Below, piece after piece: positions 8,275-14,888 of a stretch of DNA of 39,114 bases. Under the pieces are notes generated by a model that had not been told where the DNA came from, made no database searches, and saw nothing but the letters and a program-made list of their open reading frames with translations. This DNA is from Bacteroidota bacterium. Its GTDB lineage: Bacteria > Spirochaetota > Spirochaetia > JABMQR01. The translations under genes were made by a program, and so were the position numbers. Each line of letters opens with the position of its first letter. The first letter of the stretch is position 1. Location: assembly GCA_013202335.1 (NCBI GenBank), contig JABMQR010000288.1, positions 1-39,114 of the forward strand. Direction: 5' to 3'.

Positions 8275-9267
8275 TTACAAGCCCTGAAAAGTGAGCCAAC
8301 TGCTTATTAAGCTGCCTATATCCAGAACTCCGGTAAATACCAGCACTGAAAGCAACAGGAAAACAATGGTAAAAATAAATCTACCCTTTGGGTATTTGGA
8401 TTTTATCTGTTTCTCACTTTCCAATTCGGCCTCTGAGTCAACTGACTGACTTCTTTGGATTAAGCGTTTCACAAGGGAGATTCCAATTAGAATCGCTGGG
8501 ATCAGAAAAACCAATCCCAAAATTACAGCTGTTCCTACCGGGAACTCTTCATTCAGAGATTCGAGTCCGCTGGAAATACTAAAAAGGAATATATTGATTC
8601 TTGATAGTCGCCCGGTAAAAATCAGGATACCAATAAAAATAAGAAAAATACCGCTCCCAACTTTAATAGCATACAGATACTTTCTTAACCGGGTAAATAC
8701 TTTCTGAAACTTTGCAAAAAACAGGCCTGTTATAATAAACGGCATTCCCAAACCAGCTGAATAGACAAGAAGCAGCCCTGCCCCCCGTCCGACTGAACCT
8801 GAACCACTTGCCAAAAAAAGGATTGTAGCAAGGATAGGTCCTATGCAGGGAGTCCATCCGGCACCAAACGCCATTCCCAGAAGTACAGATCCTACTGCAC
8901 CTCCTGGTTTTTTACTGAAGTGAAATTTTTTCTCAAGGTTCAGGATCTTCCAAAAATCAAGAATAAAGTTCAAACCCAGAATAACAACAACAATACCGGC
9001 AGCCATATTAATATATTTTGCTACCCCGCTTAATGCAATTCCAACACCGCTGAAAAATACTCCCAGTATGGTAAAAACCAAGGTAAATCCAACTACGAAA
9101 AGTAGTGAATTAAGAAAGAGTCTGATACGGCTTTTCCTGCTCGCCTGCATTTCATTAAGGCTAAGCCCACCAATATATGTTAAATAAGAGGGTATAACGG
9201 GAAAAATGCAAGGAGATAAAAAAGAGACTATGCCTGCAGCGAAAGCTATAAATATATTTACATTCAT
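8275..9267 (-). CDS. CcdA/DsbD-like transmembrane thiol-disulfide transporter
   Basis: Proteins of this family carry reducing equivalents from cytoplasmic thioredoxin across the inner membrane. The chosen start MNVNIFIAFAAG (9267) gives 330 residues; a TTG seven codons upstream is also possible. The characteristic first-helix motif FLSPCIFPVIPSYLTY carries Cys20, and the partner motif GAGWTPCIGPILATILF carries Cys141. These are the paired redox cysteines of the DsbD transmembrane domain. Repeated hydrophobic helices run to the end, including an extra C-terminal transmembrane segment (FIFTIVFLLLSVLVFTGVL) after a charged loop. The TlpA-like gene lies directly upstream on the same strand and is the likely extracytoplasmic partner. 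A 12-bp hairpin separates the two. Confidence 0.88.
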   Translation of the reverse strand: MNVNIFIAFAAGIVSFLSPCIFPVIPSYLTYIGGLSLNEMQASRKSRIRLFLNSLLFVVGFTLVFTILGVFFSGVGIALSGVAKYINMAAGIVVVILGLNFILDFWKILNLEKKFHFSKKPGGAVGSVLLGMAFGAGWTPCIGPILATILFLASGSGSVGRGAGLLLVYSAGLGMPFIITGLFFAKFQKVFTRLRKYLYAIKVGSGIFLIFIGILIFTGRLSRINIFLFSISSGLESLNEEFPVGTAVILGLVFLIPAILIGISLVKRLIQRSQSVDSEAELESEKQIKSKYPKGRFIFTIVFLLLSVLVFTGVLDIGSLISSWLTFQGL

Positions 9268-9311
9268 ATAATAAACCGCCAATATCAACTATTTCAGGAG
9301 TTGATCGGGAA

Positions 9312-9346
9312 CAAATCAAAATTGTTAAGAATAAAATTTTGATTTG
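9312..9346. repeat. 12-bp hairpin between the thioredoxin and CcdA-like genes
   Basis: CAAATCAAAATT (9312-9323) pairs perfectly with AATTTTGATTTG (9335-9346) around an 11-base loop. It lies between two genes expected to be co-transcribed, so it may attenuate transcription or mark an RNA-processing point. Its GC-poor stem and lack of a U-run argue against a normal terminator. It could also be a relic of the multi-hairpin family. Confidence 0.5.
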
Positions 9347-9368
9347 CCAATTCTAATAGATAACCCTA

Positions 9369-9917
9369 TTAGTAATTCAGAATGTCCGCAAAAAGTGATC
9401 TTGATTCTTCCGTATACCACTCTCTGGTTCCTACTGTCATACTAAGGATATTCCCATTTCTATCAAGAATATAGGTTGTAGGAATACTTCTGGCTCCATA
9501 TATACTGGCAACCATATTTGTTTCATCAAGCAGTACCGGAAAAGTCAGGTTGTTTTTTTCAAGGAACTTAACGACAGTTTTCTGTCGCTCCCCAAGGTTA
9601 ACTGCAACTACTTCCAGACCATCATTACGGAATTCATCATATAATTTTTGCATTGACGGCATTTCGATTCTGCAAGGTCCGCACCAGGTTGCCCAAAAGT
9701 TTAAAAAAACTACTTTCCCATGATAATCTGAAAGATTTTCTTTGACCCCATCAATATTTTCCAGCTCAAAGTTTATAGAGGCCAGTGTGCCGTCAGGAAT
9801 TGCAAATCCCTGTTCAACAAACTTTTCATTGAGCGATTTAAGGGAAGCGGCTGTAACAGTTTCAACCATGAGAATACATAATACTATAAAAATGATTATT
9901 TTTTTTTTCATTATCAT
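9369..9917 (-). CDS. TlpA/ResA-like thioredoxin-fold protein, exported
   Basis: This is a membrane-anchored or periplasmic thiol-disulfide oxidoreductase. Residues 4-23 form a signal/anchor segment (KKKIIIFIVLCILMVETVTA). The thioredoxin domain has the active site FWATWCGPCR (Cys79, Cys82) and the cis-Pro segment SIPTTYILDRNG. The LSDYHGKVVFLNFW lead-in is typical of the AhpC/TSA-like TlpA group. The 182-residue length is usual. It would receive electrons from the CcdA-like protein encoded next and pass them to apocytochromes or other exported thiol proteins; no cytochrome maturation genes are nearby to say which. AAAAGGTAAGG precedes an ATG-ATA-ATG start; the third codon could also be used. 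Confidence 0.9.
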   Translation of the reverse strand: MIMKKKIIIFIVLCILMVETVTAASLKSLNEKFVEQGFAIPDGTLASINFELENIDGVKENLSDYHGKVVFLNFWATWCGPCRIEMPSMQKLYDEFRNDGLEVVAVNLGERQKTVVKFLEKNNLTFPVLLDETNMVASIYGARSIPTTYILDRNGNILSMTVGTREWYTEESRSLFADILNY

Positions 9918-9997
9918 TACCTTACCTTTTAAGTAAGATAATGATATACAATTATGAAGTCAAGAAACGCTTACACAAAATTACTAATTTGGACTTT

Positions 9998-10486
9998 TCA
10001 AATTTTAATTTCTTTCATCCATTTTTCCAACGATAGAGCAAATTTTTCTACATTTGGGAGAACATGTTCCAACAAAGGTCCTTCTTGTCCTTCCACTTGC
10101 CCTGACAGCCAATCCGGATATACATAATCGAGGCTCTTCATATTTTGCATAAAACGTAGATATCTGCTTCCAAAACCCTGTACTGAGGTCTCTTTCAGCC
10201 CATGCGTGAGGAATACAGCGCCGAATACTATAGTTGCACCACCTTTCCTGGCATTTTTATCCAACTTTTTGAGCCATTTCTTTGATGCACGGCTCACCCT
10301 GAACATCCGGACTGCCGCACCAACGATCACCAAATCTGGAAAATCTTCAACCCTGGGTAGTGATGAAAGATCGCGGACATGCCCAACCTTTACCGATGAA
10401 AGTGTTTTTTCAAGTACTTCTCTCATTTTTTCGGCTATTTTTTCTCCGTTGCCGAACTTTGAGTCATGGACTATTAATACGTTCAC
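9998..10486 (-). CDS. Flavodoxin / flavodoxin-like domain protein
   Basis: A 162-residue flavodoxin-fold protein. The N-terminal strand and phosphate loop read VLIVHDSKFGNGEKIAEKM, the canonical FMN phosphate-binding region. Strand 3/4 features are DLVIVGAAVRMFRVSR and GGATIVFGAVFLTHG. It should bind FMN and act as a cytoplasmic electron carrier or as a reductase-like protein; the partner is not evident. The ribosome-binding site is weak (GGGTG just before the ATG). It is followed on its own strand, about 80 bp away, by the TlpA/CcdA pair, so a loose redox operon is possible. The AT-rich gap upstream is filled with inverted repeats. Confidence 0.8.
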   Translation of the reverse strand: MNVLIVHDSKFGNGEKIAEKMREVLEKTLSSVKVGHVRDLSSLPRVEDFPDLVIVGAAVRMFRVSRASKKWLKKLDKNARKGGATIVFGAVFLTHGLKETSVQGFGSRYLRFMQNMKSLDYVYPDWLSGQVEGQEGPLLEHVLPNVEKFALSLEKWMKEIKI

Positions 10487-10529
10487 CCTTATGTCCCCCT
10501 TACTAGCGTACTATATGTACTAAGTGTCT

Positions 10530-10675
10530 CGAAGCTTGTGGGAAATTAGTGAATATAAATAATTCCAATAACAAATTACCAGAATTATTCCCTTTGATGC
10601 ATTTTTGCACAAAAACAGGTAGGCTAAGTTTCTTTCACCAAAGGTGTTACTGTAATTTCTTTCCCACAAGGTTCG
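10530..10675. repeat. Inverted repeat with 16-bp arms flanking about 114 bp
   Basis: CGAAGCTTGTGGGAAA (10530-10545) is the reverse complement of TTTCCCACAAGGTTCG (10660-10675) with one mismatch. The right arm is part of the 29-nt repeat shared with 514-542. The interior contains further short stems, such as CACC-AAA-GGTG near 10637. It could be a small MITE-like element or a structured transcript. Confidence 0.55.
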
Positions 10676-10689
10676 TAGCAGTTCCTACA
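10661..10689. repeat. 29-nt dispersed repeat, copy 2
   Basis: Matches 514-542 at 26 of 29 bases, with the core CCCACAAGGTTCGTA identical. The match extends past the inverted-repeat arm at 10660-10675, so the repeat is a unit of its own. Confidence 0.6.
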
Positions 10690-10759
10690 GTCTACTATAG
10701 ATTGTTAAAAAAGCAATATTCAAGAACACACTCTCACTACACATTGAACAGAAATTTTT

Positions 10760-10856
10760 TATAGTGATACGAAAATTGGGGGAGTTTGATCAGGATGTAT
10801 AATTTTATTATAGATGATTTTATCGAATATTTATCCCCATTCTTCGTCTCACTATA
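10760..10856. repeat. Inverted repeat with 22-bp arms (19/22) around a 53-bp centre
   Basis: The arm at 10760-10781 (TATAGTGATACGAA... ending TGGGG) is the reverse complement of 10835-10856 with three mismatches. The interior is AT-rich, with ATTTTAT direct repeats. Arms of this length could be terminal repeats of a tiny non-autonomous element or a long-stem RNA. Confidence 0.55.
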
Positions 10857-10956
10857 GAAGTTTTTCGAAAACAGGAACAAATCAAGTTTGATTTTTTTAA
10901 ATTTTCCAGAACCGGCTCCTTTGACATTAAAGGGGAAATACCATAAAACAGATTGA

Positions 10957-12117
10957 ATGAAACTTAAATATTTTGGACATAGTACAAATGACATCTTTAT
11001 ATTCATACTCCCGCTGATTCTTCCGGTAATGCTGGTAAAATATGAACTCTCCTATACAGCAGCCGGCAGCATTCTTACACTATTCATGGCTATACTTGCA
11101 ATAGGATCTATTGTAATGGGAAAACTGTCAGATCGTTTTCACCGGGAAAAACTAATCGGTTATGGATTTTTTCTTGCCTCTTTGGGATTAACAGCTGCAG
11201 GATTTTCTACATCACTTGCTGCGTTTCTCATAATAATTGCCTTAGCAGCAGTTGGCGTGAGTACGTTTCATCCAACAATGTATGCCATGATTGATGATAC
11301 CGTATTGGAGGGAAAAGCAAGAGTTCTTGGGATCTATGAAACCTATGGAACTACAGCAATCCTGATAATGTATTTGGTAAATGGATACCTGCTGACCCAG
11401 GTCGGAACAAGCGGCGTCCTGCTTATTACTGCACTACCGGGTTATCTCATGGGGTTTCTCTTTCTCAAGTCTGGAAAGAATCAGTTGCCTACTGCACATA
11501 ATCCACAGAATAAAAAAAGAAAAGCTATTGGTAAAGACAAACCAATGAATCCCCACTTTCTGATTTTTATTTTAACCATCATTTTCCGGATTCTGTCAGT
11601 TGCTGCTATTTTAAACTTTCTCCCAATACTGTTCGTAAAAGTAATGGAATATGAGCTCGATAAAGCAGCTTATGCTACAGCATGCTTTTTTGCCGGGGGA
11701 ATACCAGGATCCCTGATTGTAGGCAAATTGTCATCACGATGGAACCCGCTGCCTATGCTGATAATTTCCTCTATTATGATTATTCCAGGAATTTTTCTCC
11801 TTAGCATGCAACTTCCCAGTATGTTATACTTTATTGCGGTACTGCTGTTAGGGGGATTTTGTTCCGCATGCATTATTTCCCAGACCGTCCTGCTGACAAA
11901 GTTTAGTACAAATTTTGGAAAGGGTGAGATATATGGCCTGATGACGGGAGCTATAACCATCACGAGTTCTATAAGTCCGATGCTGTTTGGCATTTGTATT
12001 GATAATCTTGGTTTCAAAGTCTCCATACAATTGTGCACCATTCCCATAACGGTAAGTGTATTACTGCTGTTGTATCTTTGGAAAAATTCTGCAGCAGTCA
12101 TGGAGGTTCCCGTCTGA
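10957..12117 (+). CDS. Major facilitator superfamily permease (Fsr-like)
   Basis: A 386-residue integral membrane protein with about 12 predicted helices. The first helix HSTNDIFIFILPLILPVML resembles the HxxND start of fosmidomycin-resistance-type MFS exporters. The conserved loop 2-3 motif is GKLSDRFHREKLIGYGF. The central charged loop (GKNQLPTAHNPQNKKRKA) separates the two six-helix halves, and the second-half repeat of the loop motif is GKLSSRWNPLPML. An in-frame TGA directly precedes the ATG, fixing the earliest start; the ribosome-binding site is poor. The substrate cannot be predicted. The stop codon overlaps the start of sixA (CTGA), so the two are co-transcribed. Confidence 0.85.
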   Translation: MKLKYFGHSTNDIFIFILPLILPVMLVKYELSYTAAGSILTLFMAILAIGSIVMGKLSDRFHREKLIGYGFFLASLGLTAAGFSTSLAAFLIIIALAAVGVSTFHPTMYAMIDDTVLEGKARVLGIYETYGTTAILIMYLVNGYLLTQVGTSGVLLITALPGYLMGFLFLKSGKNQLPTAHNPQNKKRKAIGKDKPMNPHFLIFILTIIFRILSVAAILNFLPILFVKVMEYELDKAAYATACFFAGGIPGSLIVGKLSSRWNPLPMLIISSIMIIPGIFLLSMQLPSMLYFIAVLLLGGFCSACIISQTVLLTKFSTNFGKGEIYGLMTGAITITSSISPMLFGICIDNLGFKVSIQLCTIPITVSVLLLLYLWKNSAAVMEVPV

Positions 12118-12590
12118 AAACGCTGATTCTTATTCGTCACGCAAAATCGGACTGGGAACAGTCTGATAGTAATGATTTTGAACGACCACTCAAAAAAAAA
12201 GGCATTAAAGAAGCTTCTCAAATAGCAAGTAAAATTAAATATCTGGGACTTAAACCGGATTTTCTTCTATCAAGCCCTGCAAAACGGGCTGTCGGTACTG
12301 CGCAGGCAGTTGCAGATAGTTTTGAAATTCCACGTGAGAATATTGAGGAAAAACCTTCTCTATATCAGGGAGAAGTTACAGATTTTATTGCAATTACTGC
12401 CGCAATACCCACAAACAAAAAAACAGTACTGATTTTTGGGCATAACCCCGGCATTAGTGAATTTGCTTCATATCTTGTACAGCAGGAAATCTATATGCAC
12501 ACAGCTACTGCTGTTGTTCTTGATATTCAGGATCCGTGGAAACATCTCCAATCTGCTGAGCAGTTTATGATTCTTAACCCGGGAAAGTGA
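12114..12590 (+). CDS. sixA: SixA-type phosphohistidine phosphatase
   Basis: A histidine-phosphatase-superfamily protein of 158 residues, the usual SixA size. The catalytic RHA motif is LKTLILIRHAKSDWE (His9), the second basic motif is FLLSSPAKRAVGTAQ, and the C-terminal catalytic histidine lies in VLIFGHNPGISEFA. SixA proteins remove phosphate from histidine phosphotransfer proteins or PTS components. The open frame extends further 5', but no ATG is well placed. GGAGG (12102-12106) stands seven bases before CTG at 12114, so a CTG start overlapping the MFS stop as CTGA is the best reading. A start at the earlier TTG near 12078 would add 12 residues unlike the family. Confidence 0.8.
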   Translation: MKTLILIRHAKSDWEQSDSNDFERPLKKKGIKEASQIASKIKYLGLKPDFLLSSPAKRAVGTAQAVADSFEIPRENIEEKPSLYQGEVTDFIAITAAIPTNKKTVLIFGHNPGISEFASYLVQQEIYMHTATAVVLDIQDPWKHLQSAEQFMILNPGK

Positions 12591-12634
12591 ACAGAACCGA
12601 CCCCCAAGAAAGTGTCCTGTATTCCGAAAAATCA

Positions 12635-12643
12635 TGATATAAT
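12635..12643 (+). promoter_or_regulatory. Candidate extended -10 promoter of the MoxR operon
   Basis: TGATATAAT is a perfect extended -10 (TGnTATAAT). The -35 region is poor, which is acceptable for extended -10 promoters. Initiation near 12650 leaves a leader of about 80 nt that passes a C-rich stretch before the MoxR start at 12731. Confidence 0.45.
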
Positions 12644-12730
12644 TTCAAATACTGATTCTCAACATGCAGGGATTCCTTGTTTAAACCCGCTGCGCACCTG
12701 CCCCCACTCCCCCCTGCAGTAGGATGTAAT

Positions 12731-13693
12731 ATGAGCAATGAAAACAATACACAATACGAACTCGCTGCAGACTCCATACAGGAGTTGATCGATGAAACAG
12801 CAAAAGGCTATCTCGGAAAACCAGCTGTTGTATCACTTATGGTCAGAGCCCTGGTCTCAGGGCTGCATACACTTATAGAGGACGTATCAGGGGTCGGAAA
12901 AACAACACTGCTGCGTTGTCTGGCAAAAGCAAGCAGCCTTGATTACGGCCGCATCCAATTCACTCCGGATCTGCTGCCTGGTGACATTACCGGGATGACA
13001 ATCTGGGACCCGGTAAAGCATGAATTCATTTTCCGTGAAGGGCCGCTTAGACATCAGTTTATTCTGGCTGACGAACTAAACAGGGCTCCTGCACGAACTC
13101 AATCCGCACTTTTGGAAGCTATGCAGGAAGAGGCGGTAACAGTAGATGGTGTTCGATACCCCATGCCGTCACCTTTTTTTGTAGCGGCAGCGCAAAACCC
13201 TTTTGGGTATGCAGGAACATACAAACTGCCTGAATCCCAACTTGATAGATTCGGGATCAGTGTAACTCCTGGATATCCGGACAGTCGGACTGAAACATTA
13301 ATTCTTGATACATATAAGAATTCAGAGGCAGTAGACAGGATTTCTCCGGTCATAACCGCACAACGCATACTGGAAATAAGGGATTTGTTGCAGGCCGTAC
13401 ATATAGAACAAAAGGTTCTGGGATATGCGGTAGCTATCGGACAGAAGACAAGAGTATCGGAGCACTTTCAGGCTGGATTAAGTACCAGAGGGCTGCAGCA
13501 TCTTATACGTCTGGCGCAAAGCAGTGCACTCGTCGAAAAAAGAAGTTTCCTGATCCCGGAGGATATTCTTTCCGCTGTAGAACCAGTACTGCAGCACAGA
13601 CTTATTCTTACCCCGGAAGCACGTAGTGAGGGGAAACCTATGAGTCACTTCATTAAGCAGGTGGTTTCCCGGGTACAAATTCCCTACGAATAA
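12731..13693 (+). CDS. MoxR-family AAA+ ATPase
   Basis: MoxR ATPases are chaperone-like proteins that act with von Willebrand or DUF58 partners to assemble or activate envelope and enzyme complexes. The start MSNENNTQYELA follows AGGA at 12721-12724; an upstream ATT/TTG extension would add a Pro-rich tail unlike the family, so it was rejected. Walker A is EDVSGVGKTTL (50-60) and Walker B is FILADELNRAP (Asp114, Glu115). Sensor 1 is VAAAQNP, and the arginine-finger region is LPESQLDRFG. The C-terminal lid domain includes GLSTRGLQHLIRLAQ. The 320-residue length is typical. It is the first gene of a co-directional cluster, 7 bp before the DUF58 gene. Confidence 0.93.
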   Translation: MSNENNTQYELAADSIQELIDETAKGYLGKPAVVSLMVRALVSGLHTLIEDVSGVGKTTLLRCLAKASSLDYGRIQFTPDLLPGDITGMTIWDPVKHEFIFREGPLRHQFILADELNRAPARTQSALLEAMQEEAVTVDGVRYPMPSPFFVAAAQNPFGYAGTYKLPESQLDRFGISVTPGYPDSRTETLILDTYKNSEAVDRISPVITAQRILEIRDLLQAVHIEQKVLGYAVAIGQKTRVSEHFQAGLSTRGLQHLIRLAQSSALVEKRSFLIPEDILSAVEPVLQHRLILTPEARSEGKPMSHFIKQVVSRVQIPYE

Positions 13694-13700
13694 GCAGCTC

Positions 13701-14888
13701 ATGAAACTCCATGCCAGGATACAGATAAAAGTTTTAATTCCTTTTCTCACTATAACTTTTCTGCTCTATCTCACATCACGGTATTTTGGAGGAATCTATA
13801 TCCGTGCATTGAGGTTTTGGACTATCATTTTCCTTGTCGATTTTCTGCTTCTTCTGGCAAACCGTTTCTCTTTGAGATACTCCCAGCAGTTCACTCACAA
13901 GCATGTTCAAAAGGGAGAAGTCGTACAGTATAATTTGAATATAAGTGGGTGGGGCATACTTCCGATCCCGTCTGTTACTGAAGAGTTTACCCGCATTCAT
14001 CAGAGGGATAAACAAGTCATTCCAAAACAGCACTTCAGTATCAAACCAAGTTCCCAACACCCATTTTCCCGTGAAATATATGCTGGACTCCGGGGTGTCT
14101 ACACTATGGGTCTTTCAAGGTTGTCTGTAACCGGATTTACCGGTTTAATTACGCTGGATCTGCCAATCTGGGCTAAAACCTTCTATGTCTATCCACGTCT
14201 GATTGGGCTTCAGAATCACCCTCTCCAGAAACATCAGCCTACAGAGGGGCAATCGACCACTTTAACCGGTGAAAAAGGAGAAGCTCATACCTTTTCCAAC
14301 TTGAAAGAGTATCGTGCTGGTGAGAACACCCGTTTTATTAGCTGGTCCCGTTTTTCCCAGTTGGGCAGACCACTGTTGCGGGAATTCGATACCAGAGGTG
14401 GTGCTGGTGTCCACATTTTTCTTGATCGCCGATCCATTGGAAGATCTCCATTATGTGAGGATACGGCTATAGAGGCTTCACTTGCATTGATAAACTCTGC
14501 ATTTCATTCCGGGCAGCAGGTAACTATTCACGGATTTCCCGGGTGGGAAAACAGGGAGATTGTCTCAGAGGCTGAGATGAACAGGCTGCTGAACTCTACT
14601 CTGATGCTCGAATTTAACGCAAGAGATACATCAGAACTTCGGGAGATACCGGATGGGGTTACTCTTTATGTCATCTCTGCAATTTCTGATTGGCTCTTTC
14701 TGGACAGTGCCTTTTGGCTAAACCATCCAAGTGGACATTTGGTTGCAGTTACCGAGGATATGAACACTGAAACACTTATAAAAACCAGAAGGCTTATAGC
14801 GCATCTCCAATTCAGAGGGAACGGGATTACAGAGATAACCGCAAATCACAGACTTGAGGAGGAGCTGCCATGTGTATTCTTCTCCTAA
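13701..14888 (+). CDS. DUF58 family membrane protein (MoxR partner)
   Basis: The 395-residue protein has two N-terminal membrane helices (about 10-27 and 36-52) and then an extracytoplasmic or cytoplasmic beta-rich part. The DUF58 core follows, with the signature EYRAGENTRFISWSRFSQLG and LLREFDTRGG at about 205-235. After it comes a vWA-like stretch, VHIFLDRRSIG. DUF58 proteins are standard partners of MoxR ATPases and are commonly encoded together with transglutaminase-like proteins, exactly as here. The start ATG at 13701 comes 7 bp after the MoxR stop and has a weak ribosome-binding site, suggesting translational coupling. Its 3' end overlaps the next gene by 19 bp. The biochemical role is not established for this family. 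Confidence 0.88.
   Translation: MKLHARIQIKVLIPFLTITFLLYLTSRYFGGIYIRALRFWTIIFLVDFLLLLANRFSLRYSQQFTHKHVQKGEVVQYNLNISGWGILPIPSVTEEFTRIHQRDKQVIPKQHFSIKPSSQHPFSREIYAGLRGVYTMGLSRLSVTGFTGLITLDLPIWAKTFYVYPRLIGLQNHPLQKHQPTEGQSTTLTGEKGEAHTFSNLKEYRAGENTRFISWSRFSQLGRPLLREFDTRGGAGVHIFLDRRSIGRSPLCEDTAIEASLALINSAFHSGQQVTIHGFPGWENREIVSEAEMNRLLNSTLMLEFNARDTSELREIPDGVTLYVISAISDWLFLDSAFWLNHPSGHLVAVTEDMNTETLIKTRRLIAHLQFRGNGITEITANHRLEEELPCVFFS

Larger units (their letters stand above)
10487..10956. other. 470-bp repeat-rich intergenic region
   Basis: No convincing gene is visible between the divergent flavodoxin and MFS genes. The region contains a 16-bp-arm inverted repeat (10530-10675), copy 2 of the 29-nt repeat (10661-10689) and a 22-bp-arm inverted repeat (10760-10856). 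A further short stem-rich stretch lies at 10875-10912. Short ORFs across it lack ribosome-binding sites and family resemblance. Confidence 0.5.

Noticed and set aside
10507..10520. GTAC-N5-GTAC palindrome upstream of the flavodoxin as a third copy of the 28-bp regulatory site
   Set aside because: The half-site spacing differs (N5 instead of N4) and the conserved GTATTTTATGACTT tail is absent.
10549..10764. 71-codon ORF in the repeat-rich gap
   Set aside because: It runs through the arms of inverted repeats, has no ribosome-binding site and no family resemblance.
12677..12730. Longer N-terminus for the MoxR protein
   Set aside because: The extension is Pro-rich and unlike the family, while ATG at 12731 has AGGA at good spacing.
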